A stretch of 18,638 nt of DNA from Candidatus Wolframiiraptor sp. EX4484-121. Lineage in GTDB: Archaea > Thermoproteota > Nitrososphaeria_A > Caldarchaeales > Wolframiiraptoraceae. Below the pieces are notes generated by a model, which made no database searches, was not told the origin of the DNA, and saw nothing but the letters and a program-made list of their open reading frames with translations. This document shows positions 1 to 6,859 of this stretch, one piece after another. The stretch lies in assembly GCA_002255105.1 (NCBI GenBank), contig NJEK01000014.1, positions 1-18,638 of the forward strand, given 5' to 3'. A program made the position numbers and the translations under genes. Positions within the stretch are counted from its first letter, which is position 1. The number at the start of each line of letters is the position of its first letter.

Positions 1-307
1 CCTCCTCCTCTGACTGATATCATAGTTTTGACAGTATTGGCATGCCCAATCACAGCCAGTCGTGGCTATGGAGAAGACCTTGGATCCGGGAGCGAAGTGG
101 ACTAGCGGCTTCTTCTCAATAGGATCCACATGGGCGGCGATTATCTTCCCATAGACGAGGAGGTAGAGGGTTCCATCCACATTCATCCTAACCCCGCAGA
201 ATCCAACCTGACCCGGCTTAAGCCTACAATGTCTTGGACAGGCCTTACATACCCACCTTGTCTCCGATCCTCTCGAATAGCCTCGCAGGCGCTCCAGTAA
301 CCTTCAT
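1..307 (-). CDS. amrS: AmmeMemoRadiSam system radical SAM enzyme, 5' part, apparent frameshift
   Basis: This is the N-terminal part of a gene that runs off the left edge. From 249 down to 1 one open frame reads a Cys-x2-Cys-Pro-x2-Cys cluster, then a conserved [12 protein letters not shown] segment, then [17 protein letters not shown], which holds the radical SAM Cys-x3-Cys-x2-Cys motif. That combination is typical of the AmmeMemoRadiSam enzyme (family knowledge). The frame has no ATG/GTG/TTG start before an upstream stop. An ATG at 307 in the next frame gives [18 protein letters not shown], which resembles the family N-terminus and joins the cysteine frame if one base near 250-256 (a G run on the coding strand) is skipped. 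I therefore read one gene with a one-base insertion, either a sequencing error or real. A minus-strand TATA-like box lies about 30 bp upstream. Its partners (memo, ammecr1) are not in the window. Confidence 0.82.
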
Positions 308-333
308 ATTCTCACCATCAACAACTTTAGCAG

Positions 334-345
334 ATCATATAAGGG
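334..345 (-). promoter_or_regulatory. TATA-like box for the radical SAM gene
   Basis: On the minus strand the sequence CCTTATATGATC is centred about 31 bp upstream of the ATG at 307, the expected archaeal TATA distance for a leaderless or short-leader transcript. The gap between this divergent pair (308-397) has nothing else obvious in it. Confidence 0.5.
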
Positions 346-362
346 TTTTTGATCGGGGGATC

Positions 363-370
363 ATTTAAAT
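363..370 (+). promoter_or_regulatory. TATA-like box for the GIY-YIG gene
   Basis: The sequence ATTTAAAT lies 28-35 bp upstream of the TTG start at 398. That spacing predicts a transcript starting at or next to the start codon. Confidence 0.5.
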
Positions 371-397
371 CTTCGGAGACCTCTGTTATCGTCGATC

Positions 398-820
398 TTG
401 AGAGGAGTTTACCTGCTATTGTTGATGGTTGAGCGCGATCTAAGGATTCACGTTGGATCTCTAGGGGCTGTTGAGTTTAAGAAGGGTTATTACATCTATG
501 TCGGCTCGGGTCAGAAGAATCTTGAGAAGAGGATTCAGAGGCATAAGAGGAGGATTAAGAAGGTCAAGTGGCATATAGATTACTTAACGACTAGGAGTGA
601 TGTCAAAGTCCTAAAGGCGGCGGCATACAATCTACCGAAAAAATATGAGTGCATAATCGCAGACATACTAAGAAGCATGAGGTTCAAACCTATCAGAGGC
701 TTCGGATCAACGGACTGCAGATGCATCTCACATTTGTATGAGGTTGATTTAGATTTTGATCGAATAGTTGATGAGGTTTCGGATAAGATTCGCGCTAAAC
801 CCGTGGAGTTAGATTCATGA
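398..820 (+). CDS. DUF123-type GIY-YIG nuclease-like protein
   Basis: A 140-residue protein. It starts RGVYLLLL (the GIY-like strand), followed by YYIYVGSGQKNLEKRI (the YIG strand and the arginine-containing helix), a KWHIDYL segment, and a C-terminal GSTDCRCISHLY motif. This order matches the archaeal DUF123 family, a GIY-YIG-related group of unproven substrate. The TTG start at 398 is chosen because it places RGVYLLLL at the N-terminus as in the family and sits at leaderless distance from the TATA-like box. The gene ends 2 bp before the stop of the convergent AbrB-like gene. Family assignment is firm; enzymatic activity is not shown by the sequence. Confidence 0.85.
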   Translation: MRGVYLLLLMVERDLRIHVGSLGAVEFKKGYYIYVGSGQKNLEKRIQRHKRRIKKVKWHIDYLTTRSDVKVLKAAAYNLPKKYECIIADILRSMRFKPIRGFGSTDCRCISHLYEVDLDFDRIVDEVSDKIRAKPVELDS

Positions 821-822
821 AA

Positions 823-1032
823 TCATCTCCTCCTCTTTCCTCTCATAGATCTCCTCGACACCTTCTCGACTATCATGCGAGAGTTATTCACATCAACAGA
901 TATCGCGAGTTCATCCCCCTCCTTGAATGGAAATTGGCTGTCGTGCGCGAGCTTGGCCGGTATATGGATGTAATAATATTCATTTCCGCTCACATGGATC
1001 TTCTTCCTAAGATGGCTCCTCGCCCTCAACAT
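823..1032 (-). CDS. Small AbrB/SpoVT-like protein
   Basis: A 69-residue basic protein. Residues 10-58 follow the AbrB/MazE swapped-hairpin pattern: KIHVSGNEYYYIHIPAKL, then FKEGDELAISVD, then MIVEKV. The tail (RRSMRGKRRR) is strongly basic. Archaeal AbrB-like proteins bind DNA as transcription factors or antitoxins. No toxin partner lies next to it, so a stand-alone regulator is more likely (inference). The minus frame is chosen over the overlapping plus-strand open frame because only the minus product has domain logic, a purine-rich stretch (GGGCGGAG) just before its ATG, and an upstream TATA-like box. Confidence 0.68.
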   Translation of the reverse strand: MLRARSHLRKKIHVSGNEYYYIHIPAKLAHDSQFPFKEGDELAISVDVNNSRMIVEKVSRRSMRGKRRR

Positions 1033-1066
1033 CTCCGCCCGCCCCCTATCATGGTGGGGAGATTGA

Positions 1067-1076
1067 TATATAAAAA
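1067..1076 (-). promoter_or_regulatory. TATA-like box for the AbrB-like gene
   Basis: On the minus strand TTTTTATATA lies about 35-44 bp before the ATG at 1032, predicting a leader of roughly 10-15 nt that includes the purine-rich ribosome-binding stretch. Confidence 0.5.
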
Positions 1077-1136
1077 TTATTGATAAAAAAAGGTTATGAT
1101 TTTTGGAGAACCCGCTTTAAAGGATTCCGGGAAACC

Positions 1137-1145
1137 CTTTTATTG
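1137..1145 (+). promoter_or_regulatory. TATA-like box for rps17e
   Basis: CTTTTATTG lies 32-40 bp before the chosen ATG at 1177, inside the upstream extension of the longest open frame. This argues that translation starts at 1177 and not at an earlier ATG in that frame. Confidence 0.45.
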
Positions 1146-1176
1146 CGCTCCCCACCGCTTGGATTTAAGCCTGGAG

Positions 1177-1398
1177 ATGGGAAGGGTTAGGACTAGGAAG
1201 GTGAAGGTGCTGGCTAGGGAGATCTTAAAGACTTTCCCAGATAGGGTTACGACCGACTTCGAGCTTAATAAGAGGCTGGTCGGCGAGGTCTTGGTCGGAA
1301 GAGTCTCGAAGAAGCTCAGGAACAAGGTGGCGGGATACTTGACCGCCCTCGCCAAGAAGCTTGAGGCCGAGGAGGCTGGAGAAGAGACAACCGCTTAA
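1177..1398 (+). CDS. rps17e: Ribosomal protein S17e
   Basis: The 73-residue product begins MGRVRTRKVKVLAREILK and continues with FPDRVTTDFELNKRLV and SKKLRNKVAGYLTAL. These are the conserved parts of archaeal and eukaryotic S17e, a small-subunit protein. The open frame extends upstream to 1096, but the family N-terminus is MGRVR and a TATA-like box lies between 1096 and 1177, so ATG 1177 is taken as the start. It is preceded by GGAG. The C-terminus is acidic and Ala/Glu-rich. It stands at the head of a plus-strand run with the Gly-Gly beta-grasp gene and Cgi121. Confidence 0.93.
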   Translation: MGRVRTRKVKVLAREILKTFPDRVTTDFELNKRLVGEVLVGRVSKKLRNKVAGYLTALAKKLEAEEAGEETTA

Positions 1399-1449
1399 AT
1401 ATGGGGATGATGGATATTAAATCGCCCGATGATGAGGATGACCTGCGCG

Positions 1450-1458
1450 GACATATAT
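1450..1458 (+). promoter_or_regulatory. TATA-like box for the MoaD/SAMP-like gene
   Basis: ACATATATG ends 32 bp before the ATG at 1491, consistent with a separate leaderless or short-leader transcript for the beta-grasp gene and cgi121. Confidence 0.4.
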
Positions 1459-1490
1459 GAGGAGGATGCACCTCCCTGAGGGTTTGGGGG

Positions 1491-1772
1491 ATGGGGGGCT
1501 TCATCTCGGTAAGGTTGATCGGGCTTCTGAGAGGGCTTATTGGATCGGAGTCCTTGGAGATCGAGGTTGAGGGCGAGATCGGGCTTCTACAGGCCTTAAA
1601 TATGCTCCCAGAAAGGCTCAAGAAAGAGGTTCTAAGAGGGGTTAAGGAGCCCTCTCCGAAGGTTCTAATCCTAGTTAACGGGGTCGAGGTTACGGGCTTC
1701 GGAGGACTTGAGAGGGTTAGGGTTGGGGCTGGAGACGAGATAGTTTTAATACCGATAATCCACGGGGGCTAA
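1491..1772 (+). CDS. MoaD/ThiS/SAMP-like beta-grasp protein with C-terminal Gly-Gly
   Basis: A 93-residue protein with a strand (ISVRLIGLLRGLIG), an EVEGEIGLLQALNML helix region, then VLILVNGVEV, GLERVRVGAGDEIVLIP and the last residues IIHGG. This is the MoaD/ThiS/SAMP ubiquitin-like fold, with the exposed C-terminal diglycine that an E1-type enzyme adenylates. Archaeal members serve as sulfur carriers (molybdopterin, tRNA thiolation) or as protein modifiers (SAMPylation); the sequence does not say which. Only 2 bp separate it from cgi121, so the two are probably cotranscribed. The nearest E1-like enzyme in the window is the Ubl E1 at 9869. Confidence 0.85.
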   Translation: MGGFISVRLIGLLRGLIGSESLEIEVEGEIGLLQALNMLPERLKKEVLRGVKEPSPKVLILVNGVEVTGFGGLERVRVGAGDEIVLIPIIHGG

Positions 1773-1774
1773 GC

Positions 1775-2341
1775 GTGAGCCTCGCATCATTTGGGGATAA
1801 ATGGGTTATGGCAGGCGTTTGTCGGGGGGTCCGAGGAGAGGCTCTAAGAAGTCCCTTAAAGGTTCTCGAAGATCTAAAAGCCTTGGGGAGAGACTTTTCG
1901 GCTCAAATCTTCGACGCTGAGCCCATAATCTCGCTGAGACAGATACACGCGGCCATGGTTGCGGCCTACCTCTCATTTAAGGCTGGGGTCAACATATCTA
2001 AGAGGCTTGAGATAGAATTTCTCCTAAGGCTCGCGGCCGACACCCAGATCGATAGGGCCTTAGAGAGGATCGGCGTTAAGCCCGATTCAAGGGAGGTTGG
2101 ATTCTGCATCTTCGCTGATAGCAGGGAGAGGGCGGTTGAGGTTGGGAAGGCGGCGCTGAGGGTCCTCGGCGGAGAAGCCTTAACGGAGGCTGAACTCGGG
2201 GCGGAGCATAGGGTGAGAGGCGCCCTCAAATTCTATGGGATAGATGAATCGGAGCTCGAGAACGTCCAGGCGGATTCGAGGTTTCAAGCAGCCCTCCTCT
2301 TAATCCTTGAGAGGATAGCGACCCTCGATATCAAGCGTTAG
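1775..2341 (+). CDS. cgi121: KEOPS complex subunit Cgi121
   Basis: A 188-residue protein. The core (ISLRQIHAAMVAAYLSF, then LEIEFLLRLAADTQIDRALE, then REVGFCIFAD) matches Cgi121. This is the KEOPS subunit that binds the 3' end of tRNA and supports Bud32/Kae1 in threonylcarbamoyl-adenosine (t6A) synthesis. The GTG at 1775 lies 2 bp after the preceding stop; a later ATG at codon 12 is an alternative start. Its last 42 bp overlap, tail to tail, the 3' end of the TsaC/Sua5 gene, which makes the threonylcarbamoyl-AMP that KEOPS consumes. Other KEOPS genes are not in the window. Confidence 0.88.
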   Translation: MSLASFGDKWVMAGVCRGVRGEALRSPLKVLEDLKALGRDFSAQIFDAEPIISLRQIHAAMVAAYLSFKAGVNISKRLEIEFLLRLAADTQIDRALERIGVKPDSREVGFCIFADSRERAVEVGKAALRVLGGEALTEAELGAEHRVRGALKFYGIDESELENVQADSRFQAALLLILERIATLDIKR

Positions 2342-2968
2342 ACCCAGCTCCTCGCAGATCCCTTTAAGCCTCTCAGCCGGTATCGATCCAAGTCTTAGAA
2401 TCCTCAGGCTATCCTTATCTGCAAGCCTCACCACGGTTGAGGGCTTACCCATCAAGCATCTCCCGCCATCGATCACTAGGTCCGCGGAACCCAATATCTC
2501 CTCGTCCAGTTCCTGGATGGTTTGAGGTGGGGGTAGTCCTGAGATGTTCGCGCTCGTTCCGACCAAGAGCCCTCCCGACTCCCCGATTATGGTTAAGGTT
2601 TGGAGGGATGCCGGTATCCTGACCCCAACCCTTCCATCCCCGGACACGAGCCTTGAATTTCTAAAGCTCGGCTTCGCCCTCAATAAGATGGTTAGCTGAC
2701 CAGGCCACAGCTTTGAGGCGATCTCGAATTCGATCTCATTCATCTCCGCGATCTTCTCGACGTCCTTGAGGTCTTTGGCGAGGATCGGCATGGGCTTCCC
2801 AGGCCTCCTCTTAATCTGATAGATCCGCCCAACCGACTTCTCATTAAAGGGGTCGCATCCGATTCCATAAACGGTGTCCGTTGGGAAGACTATCACCCCT
2901 CCAGCTCTGACGATGTTCCCCGCGAGCCTTGCGGAATCGATCGAAAATTTTAAGACTTTAATCTTCAT
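2300..2968 (-). CDS. tsaC: L-threonylcarbamoyladenylate synthase (TsaC/Sua5/YrdC)
   Basis: A 222-residue YrdC-domain enzyme that makes threonylcarbamoyl-AMP from threonine, bicarbonate and ATP for tRNA t6A. Visible motifs are FPTDTVYGIG (28-37), KRRPGKP (53-59), WPGQLT (88-93), GVRIP (115-119) and GTSANISG (137-144). The length fits the short TsaC type; the C-terminal Sua5 domain of the roughly 340-residue form is absent. The start overlaps the stop of the upstream aminotransferase-like gene by 4 bp, so the two are one transcription unit. The 3' end overlaps cgi121 on the other strand. Confidence 0.94.
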   Translation of the reverse strand: MKIKVLKFSIDSARLAGNIVRAGGVIVFPTDTVYGIGCDPFNEKSVGRIYQIKRRPGKPMPILAKDLKDVEKIAEMNEIEFEIASKLWPGQLTILLRAKPSFRNSRLVSGDGRVGVRIPASLQTLTIIGESGGLLVGTSANISGLPPPQTIQELDEEILGSADLVIDGGRCLMGKPSTVVRLADKDSLRILRLGSIPAERLKGICEELGLTLDIEGRYPLKD

Positions 2969-4143
2969 GGAGGTGTTCCCAGTGAAGAGTAGAAGGCTTC
3001 AAGCGCCGTTCCCTCATCCGCCTCAAACCCAAGCTTCCTAAGAGTGTACGCCAGACCAGTTATCGTGTAGACTAGGTATGGTATGTTTGCCGTCATCCCC
3101 ATATGTCCGACCCTCACCGTCGTATTCTCAAGCTTACCTATCCCCCTCGCCAAGAGTATGTTGAATCTATTGAGCATCTCTTGAAGCAATTTTTTCGGCA
3201 TACCGGATGGAACCTTGATCACGGTTATCGTCGATGAGGCATATTCGTCCGGCGCAACGGTTTCTAACCCCATCGCCCTCACAGCTTCTCTAAAGGCGGC
3301 AGCCATCTTCATATGCCTCTCATATCTCTTCTCAAGCCCCTCGTTTAAGACGATCCTCAACGCCTCCCTAAATGCTAGGATTGTGTGGGTTGGGACCTCG
3401 GTCGGATAAGGTCTGCCGAGCGCGCTCCACTTATCGATCGACTCCTTCCAAACCTTTAGGTCTAGGAACCATGCTGCAACCTTCCACTTCCTATCCTCTA
3501 TGACTCTCTCGGCTCTGGGGCTGATGGCCACGGGGGTTATCCCGCTTAAGCCCGAGATCGCCATCCCACAGTGGCCCACACAGTAATCTATACCCCACTC
3601 ATCAACCCTTAGATCCATTCCACCGTAGGAGGATGAGGCGTCGACCATGAAGAGAGCGTTACTGTTCTCTTGAACGATCTTTCCATAGGTTTTAACAGGG
3701 TTTCGAACCCCTGTGGATGTCTCGCTGTGTAAGGTTGCGACCAGATTCACATCTGGGTTCTCCTGGAGGGCGGATTTTAGTTCAGATGGCTTAACTATTT
3801 GACCATAATCCGCCTCAACCGTAACAACATCTCGACCTAGATGTCGGGCTATATCCACGATCCTCTCCCCGCAGAATCCATTGACTATCACGAGTAGTTT
3901 TCCATCTGGTGGGACGAGGTTCGCGACCCCCATCTCCAGAGCAGCCGAATACGGGGCGGGTATCAGGAGGGCCTCCCCGGATGATCCGAAGGGCTTCTTC
4001 GCCATCTCCCTAACCTCGTCAAATATCTTCCCCCACCTCCTCCCATAATATGGCATCGGATGCAGGGATACGGCTGTCAAGACCCCCGCCGGAACCTCCG
4101 ACGGCCCTGGAACCATTAATATCGGCCTCTCAACCTTGCTCAT
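2965..4143 (-). CDS. Class V aminotransferase homologue lacking the PLP lysine
   Basis: 392 residues with the fold of alanine-glyoxylate/serine-pyruvate aminotransferases: N-terminal VPGPSEVP, HSETSTG (139-145) and MVDASSSYGG (167-176, with Asp168 at the place of the Asp that binds the PLP nitrogen). The Schiff-base block, normally SGSQKAL...PPG, reads VGHCGMAISGLSG here, with Met194 where the lysine should be and no lysine nearby. The HxxPE-type substrate motif near residue 28 also reads HPMPYY. The open frame is full length, so this is not simple decay. It may be a non-enzymatic or redirected paralogue. A stretch reading GAGAGGGAT precedes the ATG. Cotranscribed with tsaC; a role in t6A would be inference from position only. 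Confidence 0.85.
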   Translation of the reverse strand: MSKVERPILMVPGPSEVPAGVLTAVSLHPMPYYGRRWGKIFDEVREMAKKPFGSSGEALLIPAPYSAALEMGVANLVPPDGKLLVIVNGFCGERIVDIARHLGRDVVTVEADYGQIVKPSELKSALQENPDVNLVATLHSETSTGVRNPVKTYGKIVQENSNALFMVDASSSYGGMDLRVDEWGIDYCVGHCGMAISGLSGITPVAISPRAERVIEDRKWKVAAWFLDLKVWKESIDKWSALGRPYPTEVPTHTILAFREALRIVLNEGLEKRYERHMKMAAAFREAVRAMGLETVAPDEYASSTITVIKVPSGMPKKLLQEMLNRFNILLARGIGKLENTTVRVGHMGMTANIPYLVYTITGLAYTLRKLGFEADEGTALEAFYSSLGTPP

Positions 4144-4247
4144 ATCCCTCTCTACCCCTCGTAGACGATGTAAGTCCCAGCTTAAAATCCTTCCATGCGC
4201 ATCCTTAAATCAGATATTTCCGAGTCTAAACCGGCGATCATCCGAAT

Positions 4248-5099
4248 CTATAGCTTCTCGATAAATTCGTCGATAAGCTTATTCAGATCATCCGCCCTTT
4301 CATAGAGCACTAGGTGGCCCGCTTTCTCCAAGACCACAAGCCTCGAATTCGGCAGCAATTCATGAATCTTAATGCTCTCATCCTTCGGCGTCACCTTATC
4401 ATCCTCTCCCACAATCACCAGGGTTGGAGCTCTAACCTCTGGAAGCCAGTTAGATGCGTCATAATCTTGGAAGAACTTCACGTATCTGAACGCGTGGGCT
4501 GGAAGGTTCTCAAGATACTCCTTGTTATCCTGAATGAATTCCTCGAATATCTCATCCGATGTAGATGGGCTGAAGAACAGATCTCTATACACCTTCCTAG
4601 TGATCGGGTTCTCGGTGAAGAATAACCTCCTCCAAAATATCGGTGGGAGATTCCAGACTATCTTATCGATGATGTCCGGCTTGATCTTAATTAAGGATCC
4701 TATCAATACCAATCCCTTGATGGCGTGATCTCTGGCATATGCTTGGGCGACCATACCTCCAAAGCTGTGGCCGACTAAAACCGCGTCATCGGCCGATACC
4801 TTGAGCTTATTCATGAGCGATGTAAGATCATCGAGATAATCATTCAACGTAACCTTGATGGGTTTATCCGATCTTCCATATCCCCGCTGATCATAAGCCA
4901 CCACCCTGTATTTCTCCTCAAAGTAACTTATCTGATATTTCCAGTTTGAGATCTGTCCGGGAGATCCGTGGAGGAAGATTAGCGTTAATGGGCTCCGATA
5001 GCCACGTCTCCTCGACGAGTCGTATACATGTATCTTCAAACAATCCAGGTCTATGAAGAAGAGGTTTCTTTTATCGATCGAAGCCTTCTCCCCCGACAT
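4248..5099 (-). CDS. Alpha/beta-fold hydrolase
   Basis: 283 residues with the standard hydrolase order: oxyanion-region FLHGSPG (42-48), YDQRGYGRSDKP (69-80), nucleophile elbow VGHSFGG (Ser112), acid-turn VGEDDKVTP (Asp234 by spacing) and catalytic AGHLV (His262). A cap region lies at about 140-215. It most resembles epoxide hydrolase/haloperoxidase-type or general esterase members; the substrate cannot be read from sequence. There is no signal peptide. A TATA-like box sits 24-33 bp upstream of the ATG, so it probably has its own leaderless transcript, 36 bp after the RNase H stop. Confidence 0.88.
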   Translation of the reverse strand: MSGEKASIDKRNLFFIDLDCLKIHVYDSSRRRGYRSPLTLIFLHGSPGQISNWKYQISYFEEKYRVVAYDQRGYGRSDKPIKVTLNDYLDDLTSLMNKLKVSADDAVLVGHSFGGMVAQAYARDHAIKGLVLIGSLIKIKPDIIDKIVWNLPPIFWRRLFFTENPITRKVYRDLFFSPSTSDEIFEEFIQDNKEYLENLPAHAFRYVKFFQDYDASNWLPEVRAPTLVIVGEDDKVTPKDESIKIHELLPNSRLVVLEKAGHLVLYERADDLNKLIDEFIEKL

Positions 5100-5122
5100 G
5101 TGGGAGATTTTATTCTAGGCGG

Positions 5123-5132
5123 CTTATATGAG
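5123..5132 (-). promoter_or_regulatory. TATA-like box for the alpha/beta hydrolase gene
   Basis: On the minus strand CTCATATAAG is centred about 28 bp upstream of the ATG at 5099, in the short gap after the RNase H gene. Confidence 0.5.
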
Positions 5133-5135
5133 TTT

Positions 5136-5555
5136 CTACCTCTCCATCTCTTTTAGCTGCCTTATTATGGCCTCGTTCGCAAGCCTATCCGCCTCCACAT
5201 TAAGCTCTCTCGGAACATATCCTATCTTATACTCCTTGAAATTTTTGAGGAGTTGGAGACATTCTAGATGAAGCCTCTTAAGCTTCTCATCCCTGACAGA
5301 ATACACTCCGTTAACCTGTTTCACTAGAAGTTCGCTATCGGAGTATAGCTCCACCTTCTCCGCACCTAGCTGCGTAGCTTTCCTCAAAGCCTCGATTAGA
5401 GCATGATATTCGGCCTCATTATTCGTCCCAAAGCCGATAAACCTTGAAAACTTAGCTAAAACTCTCCCAAACTCATCGAAGACTATTATCCCGATACCCG
5501 ATGGCCCAGGGTTTCCATGAGATGATCCATCGAAGAAGATCTTCAGGGTCTTCAA
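5136..5555 (-). CDS. rnhA: Ribonuclease HI family protein
   Basis: A 139-residue type 1 RNase H that would cleave the RNA strand of RNA/DNA hybrids. The four acidic metal ligands are in place: Asp9 (KIFFDGSSHGNPG), Glu47 (TNNEAEY), Asp73 (LYSDSELLV) and Asp123 (NVEADRLANEA). The GFGTNNEAEYHALIEAL stretch and the short length match the archaeal/bacterial RnhA-like group without a hybrid-binding domain. The start overlaps the stop of rpl10e by 4 bp, so it is translated from the ribosomal-protein operon. Confidence 0.93.
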   Translation of the reverse strand: MKTLKIFFDGSSHGNPGPSGIGIIVFDEFGRVLAKFSRFIGFGTNNEAEYHALIEALRKATQLGAEKVELYSDSELLVKQVNGVYSVRDEKLKRLHLECLQLLKNFKEYKIGYVPRELNVEADRLANEAIIRQLKEMER

Positions 5556-6061
5556 GCCGCCTTACTCGCCGCTAGCTCCCTGATCAAGACCCTATACCTC
5601 TTAGGAAGCTTCTTCGCCGCTATCCTCAAGGCCTTCTTCGCCTCCTCAACCCCATTACTATAGGTTAAAACCCTGAAAACGGGCGACCCTCTCCTAACCC
5701 TCGCAGCTCTACCGACAGGTTTTCCAAAGGCCCTCCTCATCCCCTCCTGAAGCCTGTCCGCGTGTGCCCCGAAGATCATCTTATTCTCCCTTAGGACGTG
5801 GTGTGGATGGGCCTTAAGCTCCAGGAAGAAGTTGTCTCCGCCGAGCTTCGACGCGAGCTGCTTACCTATCGCGACCCTAGCCGATTCGAGCGCCACATCC
5901 CTGACTTGCAGATCCTCCTCGGCGATCAGCAGCAGTTCATGGGTGTAGTCCTCCTTATAGGATCCCATCGTATACTTCGCTATCCTGGGCTGAGGCGCCC
6001 CATGAATATAATCCTCCCTAGTGTACGGCCTCTCGGCGGCCCTCCAATTCCTCGCCTTCAT
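5552..6061 (-). CDS. rpl10e: Ribosomal protein L10e (L16 family)
   Basis: 169 residues beginning MKARNWRAAERPYTREDYIHG, followed by PQPRIAKYTMG and later HPHHVLRENKMIFGAHADRL and GMRRAFGKPVGRAARV. These are conserved blocks of archaeal L10e, the counterpart of bacterial L16 near the tRNA elbow on the large subunit. A GAGGGG stretch lies 10-15 bp before the ATG. A weak TATA-like sequence within the 3' end of ksgA could give a second promoter, but the 33 bp gap also fits readthrough from the upstream operon. Confidence 0.94.
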   Translation of the reverse strand: MKARNWRAAERPYTREDYIHGAPQPRIAKYTMGSYKEDYTHELLLIAEEDLQVRDVALESARVAIGKQLASKLGGDNFFLELKAHPHHVLRENKMIFGAHADRLQEGMRRAFGKPVGRAARVRRGSPVFRVLTYSNGVEEAKKALRIAAKKLPKRYRVLIRELAASKAA

Positions 6062-6094
6062 CTCAATTTCCCCTCAAAGATGTTCTCACGGCAC

Positions 6095-6859
6095 CTATTT
6101 AGCCTTCAAGCTTAGGAACTTCTCCGAGATTGAGAGTAATTGGGATGGTGTTAGTTGGTAGATTCTCCTCGAGAGGAGCTCGTCCCCGAAGATCTCGCTT
6201 AAGTCGGCGGCTAAACCTCTCTTCCCAGCGAGATCCCTTAGTACGCGCCTTAACACCTGCCTCCTCCTCGTGAAGAGGAATTTGATGAGCTCCTTAGAAT
6301 CCTCGCCGAGCTCCCGAGCATCCCTCCTCCTCTTCATCAAGATTATTGCCGAATCGACTTTAGGCATGGGTCTGAACATGTTTCTGGGGATGAATTCGAC
6401 GATGCTTGAGTCATAGAGTAGGTTTGAGAGGAACGAGATGTATAGATATTTCATGGAGCCGGGCTCGGCCACAAGCTTCGATGCAAACTCTCTTTGAAGG
6501 GTCAAGACTATTCTCTCCACGCCCCCATCGATAAGCCATTCGAGGAGCTTTCTTGAGATATTGTATGGTGGGTTTGAGACCACCTTGTTGAAGCCAGTTG
6601 GCTTGAGCTTGAGGACATCTCCAACCAGGAGCTCAACGTTACCATAACCCCTCAATCTCCTCCGCGCCTCCTCCGCCAATTCTGGGTCGAGCTCAACCGC
6701 TATGACTTTGCCGGCTCTCTCGGCGAGCTTTGCCGTGAGCTCCCCCCTCCCGGCCCCGACATCTAGGACCACGTCGCTCTCCGCAATCTCGCCATATTGA
6801 ACCATTCTATCGAGGATCTTCTCATCTATCAGGAAGTGTTGGCCAAGCCGCTTCCTCAT
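6095..6859 (-). CDS. ksgA: 16S rRNA dimethyladenosine transferase KsgA/Dim1
   Basis: 254 residues. RLGQHFLID (4-12), the SAM-binding loop DVGAGRGELT (33-42), an acidic strand end AVELDPE and the adenine-methylating catalytic motif NPPYNIS (96-102) are all present, with the C-terminal helical domain (RRRQVLRRVLRDLAG). It dimethylates the two adjacent adenines of helix 45 in the small-subunit rRNA, a late maturation step. Its start overlaps the DUF655 gene by 4 bp. The neighbourhood rpl21e-rpoF-DUF655-ksgA is a common archaeal arrangement and supports the assignment. Confidence 0.95.
   Translation of the reverse strand: MRKRLGQHFLIDEKILDRMVQYGEIAESDVVLDVGAGRGELTAKLAERAGKVIAVELDPELAEEARRRLRGYGNVELLVGDVLKLKPTGFNKVVSNPPYNISRKLLEWLIDGGVERIVLTLQREFASKLVAEPGSMKYLYISFLSNLLYDSSIVEFIPRNMFRPMPKVDSAIILMKRRRDARELGEDSKELIKFLFTRRRQVLRRVLRDLAGKRGLAADLSEIFGDELLSRRIYQLTPSQLLSISEKFLSLKAK

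Noticed and set aside
817..1083. Plus-strand open frame of 88 codons overlapping the AbrB-like gene
   Set aside because: Its product has no domain logic and mirrors the minus-strand gene, which has an AbrB pattern, a ribosome-binding stretch and a TATA-like box.
1096..1176. N-terminal extension of S17e from the earlier ATG
   Set aside because: The family begins MGRVR at 1177, and a TATA-like box falls inside the extension.
3700..3720. TTCGAACCCC-like string in the aminotransferase gene, considered as a tRNA fragment
   Set aside because: It is fully inside a conserved coding block and has no cloverleaf around it.
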